Shown here: piece by piece, positions 43,342 through 52,136 of the stretch | Numbering within the stretch: the stretch's first letter is position 1 | Layout: every line of letters starts with the position of its first letter | Origin: an uncultured Anaeroplasmataceae bacterium | Lineage (GTDB): Bacteria; Bacillota_I; Bacilli_A; Acholeplasmatales; Anaeroplasmataceae | Assembly: GCA_934229785.1 (NCBI GenBank) | Contig: CAKQEA010000011.1 | Span: 1 to 54,914, forward strand | Length of the DNA: 54,914 bases | Direction of reading: 5' to 3' | Made by a program: the position numbers and the translations under genes | The notes under the pieces: model-generated | What the model was told of the DNA's origin: nothing | Databases searched by the model: none | Seen by the model: the letters and a program-made list of their open reading frames with translations, nothing else

Positions 43342-45467
43342 TACATACTCTTCCTTTCAGCGATTTCAGCCATTTTAGCATCATTAAGACGAGTATCTCC
43401 ATTAACTCTTGAATAAGATAGGTAACCATTCATTCTTTCAATTTTAGTCAAATTACGGCTTCCACACTTAGGACATACATCCATGGCTAACTCTTGATGT
43501 CCACAATCCTCACAGTAAGCAAGCGATAAATTAACTCCCTCATAAAAGCCTTTATCCATTGCACGACGAATAAGAGTTCTAATTGCATCAATATTATAAT
43601 CAATAGGATATTTTACATATTGAATCTTTCCACCATTTGAATAATTCCAAAATCTTTCCTCAAGATCCTGCTTTTTAATTGCAGAAATATCCTCTGTAAC
43701 ATGACAATGGAATGAATTAGAAACATATGGACGGTCTGAAACATTTTCAACAATTCCATACTTTTTTCTAAATTGAGTGATTTGTAAACCACATAAATTC
43801 TCAGCTGGAGTACCATACATAGCATACAAATGGCCATCTTCTTCCTTGAATTTAGCAATCTTTTCATTAATATATTTTAAAGTCTCTAAGGCAAATTCAC
43901 CATCTTCAGCTATAGATTTACCATTGTAAAGCTCTTGAAGCTCATTTAATGCAGTAAATCCAAAGGAAGCAGTTGCTGATTTTAATAAAGGTTTAATCTT
44001 CTCATGTGGTTGCAAATTGCCACCATAAAAGCCTCCCTGGCAATATGCCAAAGGATTAGTTGATGCACGCATTTCCCCTAAATAGTCATATGTTCTACAA
44101 TGAAGTTTACGTATCATTTCAAGATAATAATCTAAAACCTCATAGAAATCCTTAGATTCCTTTCTAGCTTTAGCAAGAATCATAGGTAAATGAAGTGAAA
44201 CTGCACCAATATTAAATCTACCAACAAATACTGGCTTGTCATCATCATCAGCTGGATGCTCACCACCACGTTCAAACCATGGAGACAAAAAGGCACGACA
44301 GCCCATAGGAGAAATAATAGCTCCATACTTCTTATAAATAGATGCAACATAGCCTTCTCCAGTTAAACTTAACCAATCTGGATACATAGTCTTTGAAGAG
44401 CATAATAAACCCTCTTCAAATAAATCCTCATTAATACATCCTTCTCCATGTAAATCCTTATCATATAAAAATACAATTTTAGGGAATAATACAGGACGCT
44501 TTCTTCCAGGCTTACCTTGTCCACCACGACGAACCTTCAAGCACTCTAATGTACACATTTTTGCAAATCTAGATGTTCCTGTACCTAAGGTTACAGTAAT
44601 AAATGGATAATCGCCTCGACTAGAGCCAACTGTATTAAACTTATACTCAAGGCCTTGCCATCCTTGCTTAAATTCAGTTCTAACATCTTCAATTGCCTGC
44701 TCATTTGCTTTAACTCTTGTTAAGCCTAAGCCGACATATTTATGATATTGTCTTTGGAATGACTTTTCAGCATATTCATCCAAAATTAAATCAATAGAAG
44801 GAACTGTAAAGCCCCCATACTGCTGTGCAGCTGTAGATAAAACAATGTCTCCAATAACATCAAAGGCAACATCCAAGCTTTTTGGTTCATTATACCAAAC
44901 ATTGCCCATTTCAAAGCCACCCTTTAAAACCTTAGCAACATCAAAAAGACAACAATTCATTGTATCACGACGAGCAGACATATCATGAACATAAATATAC
45001 CCATCATTAATTGCCTGAAGCTCTTCAACATTTAAGAAAAATTTTTTAAATAATTCCTTATTTAATTGATTGTAAATCAAGCTTCTTTTAGTTGAAACTA
45101 ATGCACTATCAGTATTAGAGTTCTCTTTATCGCCAATATACATAATAGATTGGCTCTTCATATAAACCTCATCAAGCATATGAACAAAATCCTGCTTATA
45201 ATTTCTATAATCTCTATAGCTTTTAGCTACAGTCGGAAAATGAGTTTCTAGTGCCCCTTCAACAAAGTTATGCATTTGTGGAATACTAACCTGTTCAAGA
45301 TTCTTTTCTCTTATTCCATCTAAAACAGTATTAACAATATTATTTAAATCAGAATCAGTAAAAGTAATTAAAACTCTAGCTGCTGATTTAGAAACAGCCT
45401 TTTTAATTTTTTCAGGATTAAATGGTTCTAATGTTCCATCTTTTTTCTTAATAACTATAGTATCCAT
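43341..45467 (-). CDS. nrdD: Anaerobic ribonucleoside-triphosphate reductase
   Basis: It reduces NTPs to dNTPs without oxygen. An N-terminal ATP-cone (IVIKKKDGTLEPFNPEKIKKAV) is followed by the catalytic barrel (VHDMSARRDTMNCCLFD, INIGAVSLHLP-like FNIGAVSLHLP). The C-terminal zinc site CEDCG..CPKCGS comes before the glycyl radical region IERMNGYLSYSRV. About 708 residues, full length. The start is the ATG with AGAGGTG 6 nt upstream; the frame before it opens with GTG. First gene of nrdD-nrdG-dut; a candidate NrdR box lies about 90 bp upstream. Confidence 0.97.
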   Translation of the reverse strand: MDTIVIKKKDGTLEPFNPEKIKKAVSKSAARVLITFTDSDLNNIVNTVLDGIREKNLEQVSIPQMHNFVEGALETHFPTVAKSYRDYRNYKQDFVHMLDEVYMKSQSIMYIGDKENSNTDSALVSTKRSLIYNQLNKELFKKFFLNVEELQAINDGYIYVHDMSARRDTMNCCLFDVAKVLKGGFEMGNVWYNEPKSLDVAFDVIGDIVLSTAAQQYGGFTVPSIDLILDEYAEKSFQRQYHKYVGLGLTRVKANEQAIEDVRTEFKQGWQGLEYKFNTVGSSRGDYPFITVTLGTGTSRFAKMCTLECLKVRRGGQGKPGRKRPVLFPKIVFLYDKDLHGEGCINEDLFEEGLLCSSKTMYPDWLSLTGEGYVASIYKKYGAIISPMGCRAFLSPWFERGGEHPADDDDKPVFVGRFNIGAVSLHLPMILAKARKESKDFYEVLDYYLEMIRKLHCRTYDYLGEMRASTNPLAYCQGGFYGGNLQPHEKIKPLLKSATASFGFTALNELQELYNGKSIAEDGEFALETLKYINEKIAKFKEEDGHLYAMYGTPAENLCGLQITQFRKKYGIVENVSDRPYVSNSFHCHVTEDISAIKKQDLEERFWNYSNGGKIQYVKYPIDYNIDAIRTLIRRAMDKGFYEGVNLSLAYCEDCGHQELAMDVCPKCGSRNLTKIERMNGYLSYSRVNGDTRLNDAKMAEIAERKSM

Positions 45468-45554
45468 AAAAAACACCTCTTTAAAATAAATTAAAATTAA
45501 ATAAAGAATTTATTGCATATTAGCATTTTAACATTAAAGCATAAGTTCTTCAAT

Positions 45555-45582
45555 GCTATATAGTTCTTTTTTATATCTTATA
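45555..45582 (-). promoter_or_regulatory. Candidate nrdD promoter and NrdR box
   Basis: On the minus strand TATAAG (45577-45582) is followed by GAACTATATAGC (45555-45566), which resembles the NrdR consensus ACACTATATAGTGT. A second box at proper spacing is not convincing, so this is tentative. The rest of the 45477-45823 gap holds only AT-rich DNA and the pgi terminator. Confidence 0.3.
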
Positions 45583-45762
45583 ATACTTTTATTTTATTCC
45601 ATAAATTTTTTTTATAATTTAAGCCACATTTTTACATTGATTTTACTCTTTGTTCTTGCATTAAAAACAAATTTTAACATTTGAGCGTATTTAAAGACAA
45701 AAGAAAACAAATATATTGTATCCTATAAATTTAGTTTATAATATTTAATAACAAATTCTACG

Positions 45763-45795
45763 AAAAAAAAAGAAAAATGACACATAATGTATCAT
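45763..45795 (-). terminator. Terminator after pgi
   Basis: ATGACACA / TGTATCAT stem (one G-U pair in RNA) followed on the minus strand by TTTTTCTTTTTTTTT. Confidence 0.75.
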
Positions 45796-45823
45796 TTTCT
45801 ATAATTACAATCAATTAAAATTG

Positions 45824-47155
45824 TTATTTAATTTTTGCTTCAAGTTCTTTTTGTAATTCCTCATAGCCTGGCTTACCAAGTAAAGCAAACATATTCTTTT
45901 TATAGTTTTCAACACCTGGTTGGTTAAATGGATTAACACCTAAAGTATAAGCTGATACACCACAAGCAAGTTCAAAGAAGTAAACCATATAACCATAAGT
46001 ATATGCAGAAATATTAGGAACAGAAATTCTAATATTTGGAACACCACCATCAACGTGAGCAATCATTGTTCCACTCATAGCCATCTTATTAACATAATCC
46101 ATAGTCTTTCCGGCTAAGAAATTCAAGCCATCAAGATTATCTTCACTAGGCTCAATTACAATATTCTCCTCAGGCTCTTCAATATTTATTACTGTTTCAA
46201 ACAATGTTCTCTCACCCTGTTGAATCATTTGACCTAATGAATGTAAATCAGTTGAAAATGAAGCAGACGTAATCCAAATACCCTTGCCATCCTTACCTTC
46301 TGATTCACCATATAATTGTTTCCACCATTCAGAAAAGTAATTTAACTTTGGCTCATAATTAACAAGCATTTCGATTTTTTTACCACTTCTATATAAAGCA
46401 TTACGAACTAAAGCGTACTTTAAGGCATCATTTTCTTCAACATCTTCATTCATATAATCAATGTATGCCTTCTTTGCGCCTTCCATCATTTCATCAATAT
46501 CAACACCACTTGCTGCAATAGGAAGTAATCCAACTGGTGTTAAAACAGAAAATCTTCCTCCTACATCATCAGGAACAACAAATGTCTCATAGCCCTCTGT
46601 TGTTGCTAAAGTTTTTAAAGCGCCCTTAGCCTTATCTGTTGTAGCAAAAATTCTCTTTTTTGCTTCTTCCTTACCATAACGCTTTTCCATATAATCCTTA
46701 AAAATACGGAAAGCTATAGCTGGCTCTGTAGTTGTTCCAGACTTAGATATGACATTAATTGAAAAATCCTTGTCCTTTAAATAATCTAATAATTGAGACA
46801 GATAGGTAGAAGAAATCTGATTACCAACAAATATAACCTCACAGCCTGGCTGATTAAAATATCTTTTTAGCATTTCAATTGCTGACTTAGCACCAAGATA
46901 TGATCCACCAATACCAATAGCAAGTAAAACCTGTGATTGCTTTCTAATTTTTGCAGCTGCCTGTTTAATTTTAGAAAATTCACGATTATCAAAAGCAACA
47001 GGTAAATCTAACCAACCTAAGAAATCATTTCCTGCACCACTTTTGCTTCTAAGTACACTATGAGCCTGTACTACTTCTTTTTTTACCTCTTCATAAAGAG
47101 TATTATCAATAAATTGTTTTGTTTGAGATATGTCTAATTTTAAATATTTTTCCAT
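45824..47155 (-). CDS. pgi: Glucose-6-phosphate isomerase
   Basis: It interconverts glucose 6-phosphate and fructose 6-phosphate in glycolysis. At ~443 residues it is the short Firmicutes type. Sugar-phosphate isomerase signatures are [37 protein letters not shown] and [15 protein letters not shown]. The C-terminal [10 protein letters not shown] carries the catalytic region. The start is the second ATG (AGGAGG 8 nt upstream; only 2 nt from the first). A TATAAT at about 30 nt upstream gives it its own promoter; terminators flank both sides. Confidence 0.97.
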   Translation of the reverse strand: MEKYLKLDISQTKQFIDNTLYEEVKKEVVQAHSVLRSKSGAGNDFLGWLDLPVAFDNREFSKIKQAAAKIRKQSQVLLAIGIGGSYLGAKSAIEMLKRYFNQPGCEVIFVGNQISSTYLSQLLDYLKDKDFSINVISKSGTTTEPAIAFRIFKDYMEKRYGKEEAKKRIFATTDKAKGALKTLATTEGYETFVVPDDVGGRFSVLTPVGLLPIAASGVDIDEMMEGAKKAYIDYMNEDVEENDALKYALVRNALYRSGKKIEMLVNYEPKLNYFSEWWKQLYGESEGKDGKGIWITSASFSTDLHSLGQMIQQGERTLFETVINIEEPEENIVIEPSEDNLDGLNFLAGKTMDYVNKMAMSGTMIAHVDGGVPNIRISVPNISAYTYGYMVYFFELACGVSAYTLGVNPFNQPGVENYKKNMFALLGKPGYEELQKELEAKIK

Positions 47156-47215
47156 TTCCATACCCTCCTCTTATGTATAATTATATCACAAAAAACAAAA
47201 GAACAAAAGTAAAAA

Positions 47216-47244
47216 TAAAATTCTATGATTTCTCATAGAATTTT
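47216..47244 (-). terminator. Terminator after the divergent PAP2 gene
   Basis: ATTCTATG / CATAGAAT with a 6-nt loop, then TTTTATTTTT on the minus strand. Confidence 0.75.
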
Positions 47245-47261
47245 ACAGAGTTTTATCAAAA

Positions 47262-47780
47262 TTATAGGATTTCTACAAATATCAAAAAACCAATCAAACC
47301 AATAATGGCTCCAAAAATGATTCCGCCTAAAACCTCAACGCCCTTGTGACCAAGCATTTCCTTTAGTCTACCTTTTTTGCCATAACCTAATTCTTTTTTC
47401 TCTTCTTCAGTCATATCAGCTGCTAAATTATTCAAAATTTTAGCATGCTTTGACGCCTCAAGTCTTACTCCCATTGCATCATGAATAATAATTACAGAAA
47501 GAATCAACGCAACAGCAAATGACCAATCTAGATTTCCATCTAAATCATGATATTGAAACATACCTAAAGTAACACAAAGTGTTACAACAAGAGCACAATG
47601 TGAGCTAGGAAAACCACCTGTACTTACAAGTAACTTCCAATCAATTTTTTTCTCTTTTATAGAAATAATTACAAATTTAATAAATTGTGCTAAGAAAAGT
47701 GATACTAAGCTTATAAAAATTATTTGAACAGCTCTAGTTGAAATAATAGAGCTTAGCTTTACACCAGTATTACCATCCAT
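47262..47780 (-). CDS. Divergent PAP2 family protein (YuiD-like, DUF212)
   Basis: 172 residues with several membrane spans. The family pattern is STGGFPSSHCALVVTLCVTLG and IIHDAMGVRLEASKHAKILN, with LKEMLGHKGVEVLGGIIFGAIIG at the C-terminus. It is related to acid-phosphatase/vanadium peroxidase (PAP2) lipid phosphatases; Bacillus YuiD belongs here. The enzymatic substrate is not established. GGAG precedes the ATG. It follows the NifU-type gene by one base and ends at a terminator. Confidence 0.88.
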   Translation of the reverse strand: MDGNTGVKLSSIISTRAVQIIFISLVSLFLAQFIKFVIISIKEKKIDWKLLVSTGGFPSSHCALVVTLCVTLGMFQYHDLDGNLDWSFAVALILSVIIIHDAMGVRLEASKHAKILNNLAADMTEEEKKELGYGKKGRLKEMLGHKGVEVLGGIIFGAIIGLIGFLIFVEIL

Positions 47781-47781
47781 A

Positions 47782-48036
47782 TTAAATCTCTCCTAAATCA
47801 TCTGTGACATTTACTACCTCAATAACATCAGGAACATTTTCAACTAACAAAGCCTCAATTCCATCTTTTAATGTAGAATCTAAAGCCCCACAATCCATAC
47901 ATGCACCTAACATACGAATATATACAACTCCATCCTTATAATCAATAAAGTCTAAATCTCCACCTTCAGAATTTAAGTATGGACGAATCTTGTTTAATAT
48001 CTTTTTTACTTCTTCTACTACCTGAGCATCATCCAT
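47782..48036 (-). CDS. NifU C-terminal-domain Fe-S scaffold
   Basis: 84 residues comprising only the Nfu domain: VEEVKKILNKIRPYLNSEGGDLDFIDYKDG and the CxxC of RMLGACMDCGALDSTL, which bridges an Fe-S cluster between two subunits. Similar to Bacillus YutI. It delivers clusters to apo-proteins; aconitase and NrdG in this window would be possible clients (inference). GGAGG lies before the ATG. Between yutD and the divergent PAP2 gene, probably one transcript. Confidence 0.93.
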   Translation of the reverse strand: MDDAQVVEEVKKILNKIRPYLNSEGGDLDFIDYKDGVVYIRMLGACMDCGALDSTLKDGIEALLVENVPDVIEVVNVTDDLGEI

Positions 48037-48060
48037 ATAAATACCTCCTTAATATTACTA

Positions 48061-48756
48061 TTATTTTGTACGATTTTTATTTTTATTTGAATTATTTTTA
48101 TTACGATTATTATTATAATTCTTATTATTGTTATTGTTATTTTTATTATTACGATTAAATTTAGAGCTATTACTCTTTGATGGATCAAAATCAGGACTTG
48201 CTGAAACATAAGTCGATGTTGTTTCCTCATTGCGACTTATAATTTGCTTATCTTTAACAAAGGTAGTCACTCTATCTTGCTTAACAACATCAACTAAATC
48301 AGAAGCTAATTCTCCCTTGGGGATAGCATTAATTTTATTCATATCTATAATAATATGAGGGTGTCCCTTTCCTGATGAATTTAAAACTAAAGATTCCTTA
48401 TCAAAGTTTTCCTTTTTAATTGATTCTACCTTAAGAGTTTCAAAATTATATTCAGTTTTATCATTTTTTAGGCTTTCAAATTCCTTATCAGATTTTATTC
48501 TTTTCATGATATAAAATGGGCATCCAAAGGCACATGAAATCTCTAAATAATCTTCAATAAAGCCATAATAATTTTTACTTTTAGGATTTGTATCAAAACC
48601 CTTTAATCTCAAAATACCCGAAGAAATATCCCCTACAATATACATATATTTATCAAAACATTCTTCAATATATTTTCCAACAAAAGCCTCTTCATTAAAG
48701 GCATCTCTATAGTTTTTTAATATTTGATACATTCCTTTGCTTGTTTTTATAACCAT
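48061..48756 (-). CDS. yutD: YutD family protein with Asn/Lys-rich tail
   Basis: The first ~85 residues match YutD: NYRDAFNEEAFVGKYIEE, YMYIVGDISSGILRLKGFD and CAFGCPFYIMKRIK. YutD is conserved in Bacilli, without assigned function. The middle ~100 residues are not recognised. Residues from about 186 to 231 form a low-complexity tail almost wholly of Asn and Lys with few Arg/Ser/Thr, probably disordered and possibly RNA-binding. GGTGG lies just before the ATG. It is the first gene of a likely operon with the NifU-type gene and the PAP2-like gene. Confidence 0.82.
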   Translation of the reverse strand: MVIKTSKGMYQILKNYRDAFNEEAFVGKYIEECFDKYMYIVGDISSGILRLKGFDTNPKSKNYYGFIEDYLEISCAFGCPFYIMKRIKSDKEFESLKNDKTEYNFETLKVESIKKENFDKESLVLNSSGKGHPHIIIDMNKINAIPKGELASDLVDVVKQDRVTTFVKDKQIISRNEETTSTYVSASPDFDPSKSNSSKFNRNNKNNNNNNKNYNNNRNKNNSNKNKNRTK

Positions 48757-48848
48757 AATACCACCAATAACATTATACTAAAATAGTAGTCAAAAATAAA
48801 TACAATTATTAACAATAATTTATTTTTACACATTATATTTGACAAAAT

Positions 48849-49325
48849 TTAAACATTAACATTAAAATGATATTTCCCTATTAAATATTTAAAAAAAGCT
48901 TTTAATCCTAGATTAATATCATCATAGGTTTCCTTAAAATTACCAGTATACCAAGGATCTTTAATGTCTTTTGAAACGCCTGCAAAGCTTAAAAGAAAAT
49001 AAATTTTATTATAAATATCATTACCTACAATTTTAATTACGTTATTATAATTATATCTATCCATAACAATAATATAATCATACTCTTTGTAATCACTTTT
49101 AGACATTCTAATAGCTTTTTTACAACTACAATCAATTCCTAAGGAATTTAATATTTTTTTCGTTTCGTAATGAACACCATTACCAATTTCCTCGCTTGAT
49201 GTCGCTTTAGAACAAATATAAAACTCATCTTGAAGACCACATTTTAAAACCATATCCTTAAATAAAAATTCAGCCATTGGACTTCTACAAATATTACCAT
49301 GACATACAAACATAACTTTAATCAT
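48849..49325 (-). CDS. Low-molecular-weight protein tyrosine phosphatase
   Basis: It dephosphorylates protein phosphotyrosine. The P-loop is FVCHGNICRSPMAEFL (CX5R-S) at the N-terminus, and the general acid lies in KDPWYTGNF. 158 residues, normal for the family (YfkJ/PtpA type). SD-like TAGG upstream of ATG is weak. No tyrosine kinase is seen nearby. It stands between the yutD operon promoter region and yunB. Confidence 0.93.
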   Translation of the reverse strand: MIKVMFVCHGNICRSPMAEFLFKDMVLKCGLQDEFYICSKATSSEEIGNGVHYETKKILNSLGIDCSCKKAIRMSKSDYKEYDYIIVMDRYNYNNVIKIVGNDIYNKIYFLLSFAGVSKDIKDPWYTGNFKETYDDINLGLKAFFKYLIGKYHFNVNV

Positions 49326-49343
49326 AATTTAACCTACTCTACT

Positions 49344-49382
49344 CAAAAATAAATAGCTACTTCCTATTAAAAGTAACTATTT
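49344..49382 (-). terminator. Terminator after yunB
   Basis: AAATAGCTACTT pairs with AAGTAACTATTT; on the minus strand ATTTTTG follows. Lies between yunB and the phosphatase gene. Confidence 0.7.
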
Positions 49383-49406
49383 GAAGCATTATATATTTTA
49401 ACACAA

Positions 49407-50033
49407 TTACTTAAAAATATCTCCTAAATAATAGGGAATTTCATTATTCATTACCTCTAAGGCTAAAGGAATACTAACTTTATCGGAAATTGGAATACTT
49501 CTATATGGTATTAGAGTTTCAAATGTAATTTCAACATCAAGAATAATTTCTGTAAATGTTGTATTTAATCCCTTTGCTACCACTTCTGTTCTTATATTTG
49601 AATTGTAATTGCTTATAGCTTTAATTTGAAACGGAACCATAATACCATATGTAAAACCAAAGCCTAATAAATAGCCAAACGGAATTTTGATGTTTTCAAA
49701 ATATTGCTGAGTATTAATTTTACTTATTATACCCTCCATACTTTTTGAAACACTATTTTTTACCTTAATAACCTCATAGGAATCTAAGCTTGCATAAGTA
49801 ACCTTGCCATTTGAATCAAAATGCAAATCAAACAATTCAAGCTTACCACACTCTTCAATTATTCCCTCATTAATAACATCAGTAATAATTTTTTCAGTTG
49901 TATTTTTTACAGTTGAGGCAATGTATTTTTTAGTTGCATCAGAAAAATAGCCAACAATTACTCTAATCAAAACAACTATTAAGATTAACAAGAACCATAA
50001 AAGCTTACTTTTCAGATAATTTTTTAAACGCAT
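49407..50033 (-). CDS. yunB: Sporulation protein YunB-like
   Basis: 208 residues with one N-terminal membrane span (LLWFLLILIVVLIRVIVGYF). The C-terminal region matches YunB: GFTYGIMVPFQIKAI, NTTFTEIILDVEITFETLIPYRS and KVSIPLALEVMNNEIPYYLGD. YunB is a mother-cell-expressed protein needed for efficient sporulation in Bacillus subtilis; its mechanism is not known. Its presence suggests a sporulating lineage. It overlaps yunC by 29 nt; the first ATG has AAGG nearby but poorly spaced, so the start is uncertain. The yunC-yunB adjacency mirrors Bacillus. Confidence 0.82.
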   Translation of the reverse strand: MRLKNYLKSKLLWFLLILIVVLIRVIVGYFSDATKKYIASTVKNTTEKIITDVINEGIIEECGKLELFDLHFDSNGKVTYASLDSYEVIKVKNSVSKSMEGIISKINTQQYFENIKIPFGYLLGFGFTYGIMVPFQIKAISNYNSNIRTEVVAKGLNTTFTEIILDVEITFETLIPYRSIPISDKVSIPLALEVMNNEIPYYLGDIFK

Positions 50034-50325
50034 CCTTAACTCTCATACCTTTAAATATTCCCATCTCATTTGCGTAATTAGAGCATTGTTCAATTTTAGC
50101 CTCATACAAATCCTCTAATGTTTTAACACCAATAGCTCTAAAGCAAATTACATGCCTATCCTTCATTTTTTCCAGGTTATAAACATCAACATTTAATGCA
50201 CCACACATCGCAAAGGCATTGTAGCCATGAAGCAACAATAAGGTTGTGTTTTCTAAACCAACCTCTAATGTTTCTAAAGAAATACCATTATCTCTTAAAA
50301 TTCCTTCTTTTACTATCAATTTCAT
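50005..50325 (-). CDS. yunC: YunC family protein (DUF1805)
   Basis: About 106 residues. The family motif is AMCGALNVDVYNLEKMKDRHVICFRAIGVKTLEDL, with a conserved cysteine, and a C-terminal GMRVKDAFKKL. YunC has a known fold but no defined activity. The start is uncertain: GGTGAT overlaps the ATG at 50325 and would better serve a TTG two codons later (50319). It sits upstream of and overlaps yunB. Confidence 0.82.
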   Translation of the reverse strand: MKLIVKEGILRDNGISLETLEVGLENTTLLLLHGYNAFAMCGALNVDVYNLEKMKDRHVICFRAIGVKTLEDLYEAKIEQCSNYANEMGIFKGMRVKDAFKKLSEK

Positions 50326-50478
50326 CACCAAAATAAATATATGCAAAAATAATAAAAAAATGTCTTATAAATAAACATACTCAACCAAAAAAGGTTATTA
50401 TGTTTATGATATTTTTTTACCATTTATATAAAATATTTATGTTAAATGCTATTTTTTTTGAAAAAATAAATTAAAAAA

Positions 50479-50503
50479 ACTAGTTCAAAAATAATGAACT
50501 AGT
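50479..50503 (-). terminator. Terminator after ispF
   Basis: ACTAGTTCA / TGAACTAGT, 9-bp stem overlapping the ispF stop codon, followed by seven Ts on the minus strand. Confidence 0.85.
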
Positions 50504-50975
50504 CATTTGATACAAGACAAACGCATTCGCAAGCTAAGGCTTCACCTCTACCAATAAAACCCATCTTCTCATACGTTGTTGCTTTTATGCTGACTTGATT
50601 TTCAGCAATGCCTAAAATATTAGCAATTGATAATTGAATATTCTTTCTAATTGGAGAAATTTTAATATATTGTGAATAGATTGTTAAATCTAAATTATTT
50701 AATCTATAGCCTAAATTTTTAACCATGTTATAACATTCAACTAAAATAAGCTTTGAATCCATTCCAAGCGTCTTTTCACTTGTATCTGGGAAATAAGTTC
50801 CTAAATCTCCTAAAGCTAGACTGCCTAGTAGGCTTTCAGCTACTGCATGTAAAACAACATCAGCATCTGAATGTCCTAAAAGACCAACATTACTATCAAC
50901 AAGTATTCCACCTAAAAAAAGTTTTCTTCCCTCAACTAATTTGTGAGTATCCCACGCATGTCCAATTCTTATCAT
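50499..50975 (-). CDS. ispF: 2-C-methyl-D-erythritol 2,4-cyclodiphosphate synthase
   Basis: It forms the cyclic diphosphate of the non-mevalonate isoprenoid pathway. The trimeric enzyme's metal ligands lie in GHAWDTHKLVEGRKLFLGG (Asp and His of DxH) and GLLGHSDADVVLHAV. GSLALGDLGTYFPDTSE and KATTYEKMGFIGRGEALAC are conserved. 158 residues, full length. The ATG overlaps the ispD stop (ATGA), so ispD-ispF are coupled; they act two steps apart in the same pathway. Confidence 0.97.
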   Translation of the reverse strand: MIRIGHAWDTHKLVEGRKLFLGGILVDSNVGLLGHSDADVVLHAVAESLLGSLALGDLGTYFPDTSEKTLGMDSKLILVECYNMVKNLGYRLNNLDLTIYSQYIKISPIRKNIQLSIANILGIAENQVSIKATTYEKMGFIGRGEALACECVCLVSND

Positions 50976-51619
50976 TTTTTCATCTCCACAATAATTTTAG
51001 CAAGCTCATAATCCAACGGAGTCGTAAGCTTAAAGTTTTCTTCATTTCCTAAAATCAAATCAATTTTAATATCGTTGCGATATTTTTCAATTAATGAAAT
51101 ATCATCAGTTGCCTGAAAGTTTTCTTTTTTTGCTAAATTAAAAACATTCATAAAAATAGAAAGTGGAGCACATTGTGGTGTTGAAGCACTAATTAACATG
51201 TTTCTTGGTAATGTTTTTAGCCCATTATCGTTAATTTTAATTGTATCCTTAACATTTTGATAAACAAGCTTAGCATGTGATAAGTCTGATTTAATTATTT
51301 CTGAAATGACATTTTTAGAAATAAACGGTCTTGCCGCATCATGAATTAAAACATATTCATTGCTACAAAGTAATAATCCATTTAAAACACTTTCTTGTCT
51401 AGTTTTTCCACCAAATGTATACTTAACGTTTTTGGGCAATCTAGAAATTAAATCAAAATCTTGCTCTGATAAAACACAAATAACCTCAAAATTAAAGCTT
51501 AAAAATGTATTTAAAGAATATTCATAAACTAGCTTATTACCAAGAGGTAATCTAATTTTATTAACATTTTCTTTCATTCTTTGACCTTTACCAGCCATCA
51601 AAAGAATAACACTAAACAT
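50972..51619 (-). CDS. ispD: 2-C-methyl-D-erythritol 4-phosphate cytidylyltransferase
   Basis: It activates methylerythritol phosphate with CTP. The nucleotide-binding N-terminus SVILLMAGKGQRM, then TFGGKTRQESVLNGL, VLIHDAARPFISKNV and QATDDISLIEKY are family motifs; the usual AAG(x)GxR start is LMAGKGQRM here. 215 residues, normal. It is 4 nt after the folate cyclo-ligase gene and overlaps ispF by 4 nt. Confidence 0.96.
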   Translation of the reverse strand: MFSVILLMAGKGQRMKENVNKIRLPLGNKLVYEYSLNTFLSFNFEVICVLSEQDFDLISRLPKNVKYTFGGKTRQESVLNGLLLCSNEYVLIHDAARPFISKNVISEIIKSDLSHAKLVYQNVKDTIKINDNGLKTLPRNMLISASTPQCAPLSIFMNVFNLAKKENFQATDDISLIEKYRNDIKIDLILGNEENFKLTTPLDYELAKIIVEMKK

Positions 51620-51623
51620 TTAA

Positions 51624-52133
51624 TCACCCTTTTATTTTATAATCAAGCTCAACATCAAATGAATCACATAAAACATCAAGCTCACTTAATTCTTTATAAC
51701 AAATGCCAATCTTTATGCCATTATAACCAGCTAAATATCGATCATAATAGCCTTTACCATAGCCAATTCTTTTATTGTCCTTGCTGATTGCTACACACGG
51801 AATAAAAAATACTTCAATTTCCTCTCTACAAACAACATCACCAACAGGCTCCATCGTTTTAAATGGTCCTTTTACCAATTGATCGCCAAGTTTGTATCGA
51901 GCAAATGAAATCTCATCTTTAGTAATTGGAAGATAAAACTTTTTATCTGGAAACAACTTTAAAAGCTTTAAAATACTTATTTCTCTACCAATAGGATAAT
52001 AAATACCAATGTTAGAATAATTATTAATAATATCCATATTAATAATTTCATCTATAGCATTAATAGAAGCTAAATTTAAATCGTATTTTTTTCTCATTGC
52101 TAAAGAAAAGCTTCTTGCTTCACATTTATTCAT
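51624..52133 (-). CDS. 5-formyltetrahydrofolate cyclo-ligase
   Basis: It converts 5-formyl-THF to 5,10-methenyl-THF with ATP. The family hallmark is RIGYGKGYYDRYLAGY near the C-terminus, and PIGREISILKLL and FYLPITKDEISFARY lie in the folate-binding half. 169 residues, somewhat short. It lies in a run with ispD-ispF downstream and the PAS/GGDEF gene 3 nt upstream; the functional link is not obvious. Confidence 0.92.
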   Translation of the reverse strand: MNKCEARSFSLAMRKKYDLNLASINAIDEIINMDIINNYSNIGIYYPIGREISILKLLKLFPDKKFYLPITKDEISFARYKLGDQLVKGPFKTMEPVGDVVCREEIEVFFIPCVAISKDNKRIGYGKGYYDRYLAGYNGIKIGICYKELSELDVLCDSFDVELDYKIKG

Positions 52134-52136
52134 AAA

